A stretch of 60,143 bases of DNA from a bacterium BMS3Abin03 (GCA_002898075.1 BDSV01000140.1:1-60143), one strand, 5' to 3'; positions 17,620 through 27,617 are shown, counted from the stretch's first letter. Program-made: numbers and translations. The notes: a model not told the origin generated them from the letters alone.

Positions 17620-19170
17620 ATGTATAGTTATAGATTTTCAGCAATATTCTTTTTCCTTACACTTGTATTAATTCCTCCCGTTTCTTTTGGGCAGTCCGGT
17701 AACCGGTTACAAATAATGCCTCGCGGTCTCGGTTTTTCAAATCAGCTTGAATATTCATACAACATAGATACAAAAAGAGAAATATTAGAGAACTGGCTTA
17801 ACCTTGATTACAGCAAGGGCATATTTACCGGAGGTCTCCGTTTCGATATATTTCAGCCGAATGATCCCGATCCATCGATCAGCAGGGGGAAAGACAAATA
17901 TGCCGAAATCGATTTTAAATATTTTAAAGTCGATATAGGAGACCAGGCAGAAGGATTAGATATTTTAGTGGGTAACTATTATGCTTTGCTGGGGCGGGGT
18001 ATGATAATTAAGAGTTATGAAGATAGAAATATTCGAATTGATAACAATTTACTCGGGTTAAAGGTTATTGGTAAATATGCCGGACTTACGTTAACGGCTT
18101 TTTCGGGCATGCCTGAGAATTCACAGGCAGAAAGAAAAGATGTTCTCCACCTTGCCGATTTGGAATATAGAATAATAAAAGGATTGAAAATTGGAGGAAC
18201 CTATGCCTCTAATTTACCTCCTACCGACGGAATGGCAAAAACAGATATGGCTTCAGTAAGACTAATACCCAGTTTTTGGGATTTGGATTTATATGCAGAG
18301 TATGGAGTAAAGATGAACAGCGACGTTCAAAAAAATGTGTTTAACGATTCCGAATCTAAAATAGGTGAGGGTTTTTATAGTAATCTTAATTTCTATTTTG
18401 GTTCCTTATCGTTATTAGCCGAGTATAAATATTATGATAACTTCTCATTTACCTCGCAGGACGGAACAGTATTTTATAACACACCGCCCTCTTTAAGAAT
18501 AGAATATGCATATATGCTTCCCAACAGGCACCCGTCCCCTCTCGACCCCAACAATGAGCAGGGCTTTCAATTAGCGGCAGGTTACAGCGTTGACATCGAT
18601 ACATATTTAGATGCTGCATATACAATTACTAAAACACTGCCGGAAGATTCATATTTTCAAAGGGTCTTAAATAGTAGTAATCCGGTTCAGACTCAGCTTG
18701 AAGAATTTTATTTTCATGCACAGCGCGATTGGGGCAGCACTCTTACAACAATTGCTGCGTTGGCTTATAATAAAGAGCTATCGACAAACACGAAAAATGT
18801 TACTCCAATTTTAGAAGGAAGATACTATTTTGGTGATGTAAATACGATTAAGGTAATCGTCGAACATCAGCAAACCACAAACTGGAAAACAGATGAAAAA
18901 TATTATAGCGACGTACTATCCGTAGAATATTTACGATCGCCTAATTTCAGTGTTTCGTTAGTTACCGAGCTACAAACGAAAGAACCCGAACCGGATCATA
19001 CTGTAAGAAAATTTTGGGGATTTATACAATTCGGTTATAAGTTAGGATACCACACAGATCTAAGCATTCTGTTAGGCACAAGGCAGGCAGGCATCATTTG
19101 TATCGGAGGGGTTTGCCGGTATGAACCTGAATTTAGAGGCATAGAAGTAAAAATGTTAACACGGCTTTAA
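17620..19170 (+). CDS. DUF6029-like outer-membrane beta-barrel protein
   Basis: The 516-residue protein has a signal peptide (MYSYRFSAIFFFLTLVLI, ending FGQSG). The mature part is a long series of amphipathic beta-strands with alternating aromatic residues (FTGGLRFDIFQP, LDILVGNYYALLGRG, LLAEYKYYDNFSF) and no soluble domain. The GNYYALLGRGM-IKSYEDRNIRIDN block is characteristic of the DUF6029 family seen next to Omp28 and TlpA genes in Bacteroidota. It ends VKMLTRL. It probably forms a pore or docking barrel in the outer membrane. It is in line with the thioredoxin gene 148 bases upstream. Function is unknown. Confidence 0.75.
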   Translation: MYSYRFSAIFFFLTLVLIPPVSFGQSGNRLQIMPRGLGFSNQLEYSYNIDTKREILENWLNLDYSKGIFTGGLRFDIFQPNDPDPSISRGKDKYAEIDFKYFKVDIGDQAEGLDILVGNYYALLGRGMIIKSYEDRNIRIDNNLLGLKVIGKYAGLTLTAFSGMPENSQAERKDVLHLADLEYRIIKGLKIGGTYASNLPPTDGMAKTDMASVRLIPSFWDLDLYAEYGVKMNSDVQKNVFNDSESKIGEGFYSNLNFYFGSLSLLAEYKYYDNFSFTSQDGTVFYNTPPSLRIEYAYMLPNRHPSPLDPNNEQGFQLAAGYSVDIDTYLDAAYTITKTLPEDSYFQRVLNSSNPVQTQLEEFYFHAQRDWGSTLTTIAALAYNKELSTNTKNVTPILEGRYYFGDVNTIKVIVEHQQTTNWKTDEKYYSDVLSVEYLRSPNFSVSLVTELQTKEPEPDHTVRKFWGFIQFGYKLGYHTDLSILLGTRQAGIICIGGVCRYEPEFRGIEVKMLTRL

Positions 19171-19336
19171 TTAGAAAAGAACGGGTTTTCTTTAAAATCT
19201 TTTTTAAGATTGAAAAATATGTGTTAATTTACATAAGAGTAGTTAATAATTTCGGGTAAAAAAAGTATTGACTTTGTTCTGAAAATTTCAGACGTTACAA
19301 ATAGTATTAATTTTTTATTGTAAAAACCGGAGGTTT

Positions 19337-19405
19337 ATGAGATTTTTTACTCTTTTCTTATTTCTTTTTGTGTGTCTATTACCCAATCACCTTTTTACAG
19401 GTTAG
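19337..19405 (+). CDS. Putative 22-residue hydrophobic leader peptide
   Basis: An ATG at 19337 is preceded by a strong ribosome site (CCGGAGG, 19328-19334) in a gap of more than 400 bases ahead of the TonB receptor. It encodes MRFFTLFLFLFVCLLPNHLF-TG and stops. The product looks like a bare signal peptide or membrane-spanning micropeptide. It could be a regulatory leader, the stub of a lost secreted protein, or chance. The strong ribosome site, better than for most genes here, is the main argument. Confidence 0.3.
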   Translation: MRFFTLFLFLFVCLLPNHLFTG

Positions 19406-19584
19406 GCGAGCAATTATATCTCTATGTTGGTAAAGTACAAAATATTCCATTGTGAAATTAATAGAATTAAAGTTCAGTGCTTCGGTTTGCCCAATAGGGA
19501 GTAAATTTTTGTTCACCTGGAGTGAAAGGAATAATTCACTCAATGAAATTAACTCAAATAATTAATAATCATAGGAGAGAGAAT

Positions 19585-22500
19585 ATGAAACGAACGATTT
19601 CTGTCATTTTATTCCTGTTGCTCTTGCCCACTTTTGTTTTTGCAAGTACAGCGGGAAGAGTTAAAGGCAAAGTTACAGATCTCCAGACTGGCGAGCCACT
19701 GATTGGCGCCAACGTTATCGTTGTTGGTACATCACTCGGTGCGGCAACAGATGTAAATGGAGAATATGTAATTTCTAACGTTGAAGTTGGAGTATATGAG
19801 GTAAAAGCCTCGTATATAGGTTATCAGGCAATTACGTTTTCCAACGTGCGCGTTAATGCCGACCTTACCACAGAATTAAATTTTAAACTACCCGCCGAGG
19901 GCGTTTCTGTAGGCGAAGTTGAGGTCGTTGCCAAAAGGCCTCTCATAAATAAAAGTAATACCAATGCTATAAGAGTAACTACGAGTGAAGATATTGACCT
20001 TCTTCCGGTTAGAGGCGTAGCTAATCTTCTTGCATTAACTCCCGGTGTTATTCTGCAGGATAATACAATCTTCATCCGTGGCGGTAGAAAAGATGAAGTA
20101 GGCTATTATATTGAAGGTACTAATGTTACTAACCCGATGATAGGCGGTTCTGCAGTTAACATTTCACAGGATGCACTGGAAGAATTCCAGGTTCAGGCAG
20201 GTGGATATACTGCTGAATTTGGCGGTGCGAATTCAGGTATTGTTCGTAGCCAAATTAAGTCCGGCACGCTTAATCTTAAAGCAAGTGTAGAATATATTAC
20301 AGACAATGTAACATTTAAAGGTAGAGATGCACGCTTTGACGGTGATAAAAGATTAGGTTCTTACTGGTTTGGATATAGCGATTTTATTACTACACTGAGC
20401 GGACCTATTCTCAGTAAAAAAGTTAAATTCTTCGGTTTGTTTGAAAGTCGATTTCAAAATGATCAGAACCCACAGCCATTCCCGGGAATTCATCTCGGTA
20501 GAATAACCGATCCGAATTCACCTCTTCAGGATACAATCAATTTTGAATATCCTGCAGGGGCGGTTCAAAAAAATTCATTAAAGGTTTATTCGGGAACAGG
20601 TTCTTTAACTTTTGATTTTAATCCAATCATTTTCAGACTGGTAGGAACATATACAAACCTTGAAACATTCAACGGCAACCAATACGGCGGCACATCCGGT
20701 CAAATTTTAAATATACTTGATTTAGATAGAGTAGGAAGAATTGATCAGGAAAACGGTGTGTTTAATCTTAAAATGACTCACATTTTGAGTGCAAACACAT
20801 ATTATGAAATAAATGCCGGTTATTCATTTGATACAGATCACAGGTATGACCCATATCTGCTTGATAATTTTGCTTCTTATGGAGATAGTGTTGCTAACAC
20901 AAATGCTGTTAAAGATATAAATCCAAATATGATCTGGCAAAGACGACCTGGCGATAATAGAGTAGGACGTTATCTTACGCCGTCACCATACCAAATTTTT
21001 AATTTTAGTTTTGCTGCTCCAGGTGATATCATTTCACCTTATCGGAAATCTAAGCAAGAGAATTGGAACTTTAATGCCGCTTTCTCTTCAGATATAAGTA
21101 ATGAGCACTCGATTAAATTTGGCGGTGAATTTCGAACTTATACGATTCGTAACTTTGGAATAACAAACCGGAACGTAACTGCTATTGCCGGCAGGGTAAA
21201 CGATCCTAATTCAAACTTAACGTATAAGGATGTTATGGTTAGTCTGGGAGTAAATAATTATGGCTATGATTTGGATGGTAATGAATACGATGGCAGTGAT
21301 AATTATGAAACAGGTGCGCTTGCTCCCAAGAAACCTGTATTTGCAGGTGCATACGTTCAGGATAGAATTGAATATAAAAGTCTGATTATAAATGCCGGTT
21401 TACGTTTTGATTATATAGATACCGACAATATAATGTTTGTTGATCCGACGCATCCGGAAAAATCAATTGATTTTAATTCGAAAGAAGTAATACCTGCAGG
21501 GATTGTAAAAGTGCCGACTTTTAGCGCCTTAAGTCCCCGTTTAGGTTTCTCTTTTCCTATTACCGATCAGACAGTTTTTCATGCTCAGTACGGTAAGTTT
21601 GTTCAGCAGACAAGATTGAGAGATATTTATTTAGGAATCTATAATATCTCTCTCAACTTACAGGGTAAATTCTTTATCGGCGCACCGGTTGGATACAATG
21701 TGAGACCGACAAGAACAACACAATATGAAATTGGTTTTACACAGCAAATAGGCGATTTCGCATCTTTCGATATTACCGGTTACTATAAAGATATAAAAGA
21801 TCAGGTTGTTTTTGATCAGCAGAAAACTGGTTTAGATGGTATTCCTTCACCGTATCCTGCTTATACTACATTAGTGAACGGTGACTTTGCAACCACTAAA
21901 GGTGTCGAGATATCCTTCAATATGCGTCGTGTAGAAAGATTTCTGGTGAACGGCTCGGTTTCATTTCAGGATGCCCGCGGAACAGGATCTTTCCCGAATT
22001 CTAATGCCGGTATCGTAGGTGCCCCGCTTGATGGTGTCACTATTTTTAAACCACAGTATGTTTCACCTCTATCTTATAATAATGCACTTAGCGGTTATAT
22101 TAACTTTGATTATCGCTTCGGTAAAGATGACGGTGGACCGATACTACAAGAGTTAGGTGCAGCGGTACTTCTTACTTTCGCAAGCGGTCATCCATACACT
22201 ATGGGTGTAGGAAAAGGCAACAACCAGGGTAGTCTTGAAGGCGATTCGCGTTTCAGATCACCGGTTGAGCCGTTAAACGCTTCTACAACACCCTCAACCT
22301 TCCAGGTTGATTTACAGATAGATAAAACATTCCCGCTTTTCGATAAATTGAAAGCAAATGTTTATGTATGGGTTATTAATCTTTTCGATATCAGGAATGT
22401 TGAGAATGTATTTCTTAGAACAGGTTCAGCAACTGACGATGGATACCTGTCTGATTATGATCTTGGCGGTCAGTTAGCCGCACAGAATGGACCTGATTAT

Positions 22501-22638
22501 GTCGCATTGTACAATGCAATAAATATCGATTATTATCAAGCATATCAAAATGCCGGTGGGCAAACACAAGGAGTTGGATCATCATTTTTGTGGGGTCCTC
22601 CCCGTCAAATTAGATTTGGTGTTCGTTTAGAGTACTAA
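19585..22638 (+). CDS. TonB-dependent receptor with carboxypeptidase-like regulatory domain
   Basis: The frame is open from 19522, but the ATG at 19585 has a ribosome site (AGGAGAGAG) and begins a signal peptide (MKRTISVILFLLLLPTFVFA), giving 1017 residues. Domain 1 (about 25-105) is a carboxypeptidase regulatory-like sandwich: GRVKGKVTDLQTGEPLIGAN and GVYEVKASYIGYQ. The plug follows (LLPVRGVANLLALTPGV, FIRGGRKDEVGYYIEG, YTAEFGGANSGIV). The rest is a 22-strand-type barrel ending RQIRFGVRLEY with a terminal aromatic. It resembles SusC-like receptors but has no SusD partner. The next two genes form a unit with it. The substrate is unknown. Confidence 0.92.
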   Translation: MKRTISVILFLLLLPTFVFASTAGRVKGKVTDLQTGEPLIGANVIVVGTSLGAATDVNGEYVISNVEVGVYEVKASYIGYQAITFSNVRVNADLTTELNFKLPAEGVSVGEVEVVAKRPLINKSNTNAIRVTTSEDIDLLPVRGVANLLALTPGVILQDNTIFIRGGRKDEVGYYIEGTNVTNPMIGGSAVNISQDALEEFQVQAGGYTAEFGGANSGIVRSQIKSGTLNLKASVEYITDNVTFKGRDARFDGDKRLGSYWFGYSDFITTLSGPILSKKVKFFGLFESRFQNDQNPQPFPGIHLGRITDPNSPLQDTINFEYPAGAVQKNSLKVYSGTGSLTFDFNPIIFRLVGTYTNLETFNGNQYGGTSGQILNILDLDRVGRIDQENGVFNLKMTHILSANTYYEINAGYSFDTDHRYDPYLLDNFASYGDSVANTNAVKDINPNMIWQRRPGDNRVGRYLTPSPYQIFNFSFAAPGDIISPYRKSKQENWNFNAAFSSDISNEHSIKFGGEFRTYTIRNFGITNRNVTAIAGRVNDPNSNLTYKDVMVSLGVNNYGYDLDGNEYDGSDNYETGALAPKKPVFAGAYVQDRIEYKSLIINAGLRFDYIDTDNIMFVDPTHPEKSIDFNSKEVIPAGIVKVPTFSALSPRLGFSFPITDQTVFHAQYGKFVQQTRLRDIYLGIYNISLNLQGKFFIGAPVGYNVRPTRTTQYEIGFTQQIGDFASFDITGYYKDIKDQVVFDQQKTGLDGIPSPYPAYTTLVNGDFATTKGVEISFNMRRVERFLVNGSVSFQDARGTGSFPNSNAGIVGAPLDGVTIFKPQYVSPLSYNNALSGYINFDYRFGKDDGGPILQELGAAVLLTFASGHPYTMGVGKGNNQGSLEGDSRFRSPVEPLNASTTPSTFQVDLQIDKTFPLFDKLKANVYVWVINLFDIRNVENVFLRTGSATDDGYLSDYDLGGQLAAQNGPDYVALYNAINIDYYQAYQNAGGQTQGVGSSFLWGPPRQIRFGVRLEY

Positions 22639-22682
22639 TTTTTTGATATGATAGCTCAAACAAAAACAATAGGAGTTTAAAT

Positions 22683-25600
22683 ATGATCTTAAAAAAATTA
22701 AATTACATACTTGTTCTTGTAGTAAGCTTGTTATTTATTGCCCAGACAATAACAATTGCCGAGGGTAATAATAACGGTAAGAACAAACAGGGACTGCAAA
22801 AAATACAAACGCAGGTACCGTATCAATTCCTGGACATTAATAATATACTTACTGTTTTTAGAAACAACGGTATATCAGACTTCGATAAGGATATTGCCAA
22901 TGCGGGCTTTGTATATCCGAAGGGAAGCGGTAAAACAGCCGTATTCGCTTCAGGTTTGCTGTGGGGCGCAAAAGTTGTCGGAGACCCGCAGGTAAGAGTT
23001 GGGGGTACTTCTTATGCAACTGGTCTCCAGCCAGGGAGAATTCTGCCGGACGGGACAGCGGATGATCCTACTCTTGAAAAGTACCGAATTTATAGGGTTA
23101 GACCGGACGTTTACCCGGGAGGTCCCGATGTTGACCTTTCCGGAGATGCCATTCTTGAATTTACGACCGCATCAGCTATCAGAGACCAGTATGAACTAGA
23201 CTGGACCGAATGGCCGGCTGATCTTGGTGCTCCCTATGATGATGTTGACGGTAATGGAATTTATGATCCAACCGTAGACGTACCGGGTATACCGGGTGCC
23301 GATCAAACATTGTGGTTTGTCGGCAACGACTTAAATGCCACGTTGACCGGTGATCTGTATGGTGCAGCTCCAATGGGTCTCGAAGTTCAAGGTACTTTTT
23401 GGGCATATAACCAGTCCGGTGCACTTGGGCATATGTATTTTAGAAAATACAGGCTTATTAATAAAGGCGCTCAACAAGATACATTAGCCAGTATGTATGT
23501 TTCAATGTGGTCTGATGTTGATTTAGGTGCTGCAGGCGATGACTTTGTTGGTGTTGATACTACTTTAAGTCTGCAGTTTACATACAATGCTAGTGCAACC
23601 GATGCTGTTTATTCACCTCTTCCTCCACCAGCAGTTGGTTTTGACTTTTTCCAGGGGCCTATTGTTCCTTCTCCTGGTGACTCTGCAATATTTAATGGTA
23701 AAAGAATATATGATTTTAAAAATCTGCCAATGACTGCAGCTTATTATTTTGCAAACGGCGACCCGAATATTGGTGACCCGCCGCAGGGAGATATAGACGG
23801 CTCAACACAGTATTATAATTTCTTCCGTGGCAGGTTCGGTATATCAGGTCAACCTTTTATAGACCTTTCAACCGGACAGATTACAACATTTGCTCTGAAC
23901 GGTGATCCGCAAACACGTACCGGCTGGCTGGACGGTATTCAATTACCGCCCGGAGACAGACGCCAGGGAAGCGCCTCGGGTCCTTTTACTTTGGCTCCCG
24001 GAGATACCCAGGAAGTAGTGGTTGCTGAAATGGTTGCCGGTGCAATACCCGGAGTTGACAGACTTTCGGCAATTGGATTGCTGAAGTTTTATGATCAGAT
24101 AGCACAGGTGGCTTATGACAACTTCTTTGATCTACCCGTTCCTCCTCCGGCACCCGGTGTTACCGTTACTGAATTAGATAAGGAAATCGTATTAGACTGG
24201 TCAAAGGATTATACGAAAGTACAAGCTACTGAAACATCAGATAGTAAAGGATATAAATTTCAGGGATATAATATATATCAGTTACCATCTGCAAGCGCGT
24301 CAGTTAGCGAAGGTGTTAGAATAGCCACTTATGATATTATCGATGGTATCGGTAAAATAGAAGACCTTGTCTTCGATCCTACTACCGGTTCCGTAGTAAA
24401 AGTACCGGTACAGTTCGGAAATGATACCGGTATTAAAAGATTTATCTCAATAACCAGTGATCAGGTTAGAGGCGGTGTTCCTTTAGTTAACGGAATAAAA
24501 TATTACTACGCAGTTACATCGTACAGCTTTAATTCTAACTTAGATGCCGTACCAAACAACCTTGAAAACCCGCTTAGTATTATAACTGTCGTTCCTCAAC
24601 TTCCAAACCCGGGTGATACCTATGGTGAAGGTACCGGTTCGGAGCTGGAAGTTACTCACGTTGAGGGTACTGCAGATGGAGGACCGACAGTAACTATTGT
24701 CGATCCGGCAGCAACAACAGGTGATGAATACGAAGTGTTCTTTACACAACAACAACAGATCAGAGATGCAAATGGTAACTGGGTACCAGGCGGCATAGTA
24801 CTGCGAAAATTTGGACCAAATGAAGTAGATACGCTAACCGGCTCTTCAATCGACATTAGTGCGGTTTACGGAGCAGATGGCAGCAGTATTCAGTTGAATT
24901 TTCATTTGAATCTGGTATCGGTAGATGGTGATTGGGCAGACGGTATCACTGTAACGTTCCCCGCTGGTGTAATAATTGTTGATGCCCCGTCTTTTTCAGC
25001 GGGCAACGGAGATATAATACCGGTAATAAATGGTCAAACCATTGAGATGGGTGATGTTACTCATCCATATACCCAAAATGGTCCTTTTACCGGCGGTGAA
25101 GATTGGGTTGTTTTAGTAAGTTCATTTGAGCCTCTTCTTCCCGTAACTATGGATTGGGTTATATTTGACGATGGATGGGCCGGCGGACCGGTAGATGCTG
25201 TTGGTTCTACAACTGTTGAGACAATTGGTTTTCAATCGAGAACTGCCGATCTATGGAATTTAAGTGATGTTACAACTAATCAGTTGAAACTTGAGAACCA
25301 GTCTGTAGTTGATGGTATAGATTTATTCCCTCCGCGTGATGATTCACCGACAAACCTCGGTACGGATGCTGCACCTGTTGTGGATGGTTTCCAGATAAAT
25401 ACAAGCGTTGTTTACGGTGCACCCGTTGATTTTTCAACACTTACTATTGATGGTAATGGTAGCTACAAAATTGACAGCTACTATAAGTACGGTTGGGCGG
25501 CTACTGCAAGGGCTATAGATGCTTTCGGAGCCGGCACTACCGATCTGGATGAATTACAAAAAGATTATGAGATAAGATTCACAGGAGAATATGATACGCC

Positions 25601-26423
25601 AGATACAATAATTACTGGTACCGATACTCTCATTGTCTGGAATATCAAGGAAGGTACCGGGTCGATGGCAACCATATATGCTGCCCGGAGCTATAATCTT
25701 GCCGATCATCCAATGAATCCGAATCCTGGCGTTGATGAGCCATTTGCTATCAGAATTCCATTTGAAGTTTGGAGTATTGATGATAACCGCCAGATTAATA
25801 TTCTTATTTATGATCGTAAACAAGATCCTACGGATTTCTCAAACGGCGCTATAAACTTTTATGCCTTTAATCCGAATGATAGAATGTATTGTTTCTTCCT
25901 CAACACTGCTTATCATGAAAATGTAGTAGATATCAATGGACCGGAAGTTGACAGCTTAACCTGGAATACAATATGGTGGAAGACCGATTGGGTAACCGGG
26001 GATAAATTAATATTCCAATATGATAATCCAATTGTCTTTGGTACTGATAGGTTCAGATTTAATTCTACGGCGCCATCATACTCCAAGGATCTTGCAATAT
26101 CTCAAACTAATGAAATAAATGTATTCCCTAATCCATATTATGGTGTAAACTCTGAAGAGTTAAACAAATATAACAGATTTGTAACCTTCTCACACTTGCC
26201 TAACAAAGCGAAGATAAGAATCTTTAATTTGGCGGGTGTATTGGTAAAAACCATAGACAAGAATGATGCTAGTCAATTTCAAAGGTGGGATTTGGCTAAT
26301 CAATCCGGACTACCAGTTGCAAGCGGGCTCTATATAGCATATATAGAAATGCCCGACTTGGGTACGACCAAGATTTTGAAAATAGCAATCATTCAGGAAC
26401 AGCAAATTCTGGATAGATTTTAA
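22683..26423 (+). CDS. Very large secreted protein with divergent T9SS-type C-terminal domain
   Basis: The 1246-residue protein starts 45 bases after the receptor stop, with a ribosome site (AGGAG). The N-terminus is a signal peptide (about 1-28). The body is rich in Asp, Gly, Pro and Thr with beta-sandwich features. A fibronectin-like segment lies near 475-600 (APGVTVTELDKEIVLDWSKD, and YYYAVTSYSFN). The C-terminus (from about 1140) reads NEINVFPNPYYGVNSEE, FVTFSHLPNKAKIRIFNLAG and SGLYIAYIEMPDLG. This is recognisable as a variant of the type A sorting domain, though NPYYG replaces NPFNP. It is probably a surface protein working with the receptor upstream and the PorV-like barrel downstream. 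Confidence 0.8.
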   Translation: MILKKLNYILVLVVSLLFIAQTITIAEGNNNGKNKQGLQKIQTQVPYQFLDINNILTVFRNNGISDFDKDIANAGFVYPKGSGKTAVFASGLLWGAKVVGDPQVRVGGTSYATGLQPGRILPDGTADDPTLEKYRIYRVRPDVYPGGPDVDLSGDAILEFTTASAIRDQYELDWTEWPADLGAPYDDVDGNGIYDPTVDVPGIPGADQTLWFVGNDLNATLTGDLYGAAPMGLEVQGTFWAYNQSGALGHMYFRKYRLINKGAQQDTLASMYVSMWSDVDLGAAGDDFVGVDTTLSLQFTYNASATDAVYSPLPPPAVGFDFFQGPIVPSPGDSAIFNGKRIYDFKNLPMTAAYYFANGDPNIGDPPQGDIDGSTQYYNFFRGRFGISGQPFIDLSTGQITTFALNGDPQTRTGWLDGIQLPPGDRRQGSASGPFTLAPGDTQEVVVAEMVAGAIPGVDRLSAIGLLKFYDQIAQVAYDNFFDLPVPPPAPGVTVTELDKEIVLDWSKDYTKVQATETSDSKGYKFQGYNIYQLPSASASVSEGVRIATYDIIDGIGKIEDLVFDPTTGSVVKVPVQFGNDTGIKRFISITSDQVRGGVPLVNGIKYYYAVTSYSFNSNLDAVPNNLENPLSIITVVPQLPNPGDTYGEGTGSELEVTHVEGTADGGPTVTIVDPAATTGDEYEVFFTQQQQIRDANGNWVPGGIVLRKFGPNEVDTLTGSSIDISAVYGADGSSIQLNFHLNLVSVDGDWADGITVTFPAGVIIVDAPSFSAGNGDIIPVINGQTIEMGDVTHPYTQNGPFTGGEDWVVLVSSFEPLLPVTMDWVIFDDGWAGGPVDAVGSTTVETIGFQSRTADLWNLSDVTTNQLKLENQSVVDGIDLFPPRDDSPTNLGTDAAPVVDGFQINTSVVYGAPVDFSTLTIDGNGSYKIDSYYKYGWAATARAIDAFGAGTTDLDELQKDYEIRFTGEYDTPDTIITGTDTLIVWNIKEGTGSMATIYAARSYNLADHPMNPNPGVDEPFAIRIPFEVWSIDDNRQINILIYDRKQDPTDFSNGAINFYAFNPNDRMYCFFLNTAYHENVVDINGPEVDSLTWNTIWWKTDWVTGDKLIFQYDNPIVFGTDRFRFNSTAPSYSKDLAISQTNEINVFPNPYYGVNSEELNKYNRFVTFSHLPNKAKIRIFNLAGVLVKTIDKNDASQFQRWDLANQSGLPVASGLYIAYIEMPDLGTTKILKIAIIQEQQILDRF

Positions 26424-26455
26424 TTTAATTGAAGTTTAAAACTCAAGGAGTAAAA

Positions 26456-27481
26456 ATGAAAAGTATAAAAAGAATTTTTATTTTAGCGTTTATCCTTCTT
26501 TTGGCATTAGGTAATGCATATGCCGGAGGGGGTAATCGAACGGGTACAGGGGGAGCTAACCAACTTCTGATACCGGTAGGTACGAGAGGAATCGCTATGG
26601 GCGAAGCCAATATTTCCATAGCAACCGGTATTGAATCACTTTTTTGGAACCCTGCTGGTGTTTCAAAAATGAATCACTCCTCTGACCTTATGTTTTCGCA
26701 TATGAGCTATATAGCTGATATTGGTGTAGAATATGGTGCTGTTGCAGCTAATTTTGAAGGATTTGGTGTTATATCATTTAGTATTAAATCTTTATCAATT
26801 GGTGATATTCCCGTAACTACTACTCTAAACCCAGATGGAACGGGTGCAACATTTTCACCACAAATGATAACAGCCGGTTTATCATATTCGAAGCAGTTAG
26901 TTGAACAAATTTCTATTGGTGTTACGGTAAACTACATTACCGAAACACTGGGTGATGTTTCTGCAAACGGACTTAGCTTTAATGTGGGCGCTATTTACGA
27001 CGATTTGGCTGATATCAACGGACTTAGCTTTGGTCTTGTGATGAAAAACATTGGACCCGAGATGAAATTCGATGGTCCGGGTTTATATACCCTTGCAGAT
27101 GTTAACGATCTAAATCGTCCTCCGTCTAACTATAAGATAGATACAGCACCTTTTGAACTGCCATCATCTTTTGAATTGGGCTTTGGTTATAAACCAACCA
27201 TTGATGAGAACAATTCACTGATGTTTTCGGGTGTATTTCAGAATAATAACTTCTCTGATGATGAGTGGAAACTCGGTGCTGAATATGGATATAATAACAT
27301 ATTCTTTGTTAGAGCCGGTTATAAATTTGCCCCGAATGCAATTGATTACCTTTATGGATTCACAGCAGGTGTTGGTATCAATTACGAAATGGAAGGCTTT
27401 GCAGTACGAATAGATTATGCGTACAGAGATGTTCAATATTTTGATGGAAGCCACGTATTTGCAGTTACTTTAGGTTTCTAA
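26456..27481 (+). CDS. PorV/PorQ family outer-membrane protein
   Basis: An open frame starts with TTG at 26429, but the ATG at 26456 has a clear ribosome site (AAGGAG, 26445-26450) and starts a signal peptide (MKSIKRIFILAFILLLALGN, ending AYA); this gives 341 residues. The mature protein has the PorV/PorQ signature: LLIPVGTRGIAMGEANIS, then IESLFWNPAGVSKM and the FSHMSYIADIGVEYGAV strand. It ends with barrel strands (YAYRDVQYFDGSHVFAVTLG-F). PorV is the shuttle protein that binds sorting domains and delivers cargo to the attachment complex of the T9SS. Placement after the 1246-residue protein suggests a dedicated partner. A strong terminator follows. Confidence 0.88.
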   Translation: MKSIKRIFILAFILLLALGNAYAGGGNRTGTGGANQLLIPVGTRGIAMGEANISIATGIESLFWNPAGVSKMNHSSDLMFSHMSYIADIGVEYGAVAANFEGFGVISFSIKSLSIGDIPVTTTLNPDGTGATFSPQMITAGLSYSKQLVEQISIGVTVNYITETLGDVSANGLSFNVGAIYDDLADINGLSFGLVMKNIGPEMKFDGPGLYTLADVNDLNRPPSNYKIDTAPFELPSSFELGFGYKPTIDENNSLMFSGVFQNNNFSDDEWKLGAEYGYNNIFFVRAGYKFAPNAIDYLYGFTAGVGINYEMEGFAVRIDYAYRDVQYFDGSHVFAVTLGF

Positions 27482-27502
27482 TCTCCTGTATGTCTTTTTT
27501 GG

Positions 27503-27541
27503 AAAATCCGCATAGTCTTTAAAGCTGTGCGGATTTTTTTT
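27503..27541 (+). terminator. Intrinsic terminator closing the receptor/PorV unit
   Basis: The stem AAATCCGCATAG/CTGTGCGGATTT (one G-T pair) is followed by a long T run. It begins 22 bases after the stop of the PorV-like gene. Confidence 0.9.
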
Positions 27542-27617
27542 ATAATTGTGTTGCCTCCAACACATTTCTTTAGACAGGGGAAGAGTAACTTTGCATGTTA
27601 ATAATTATAATATTCTT

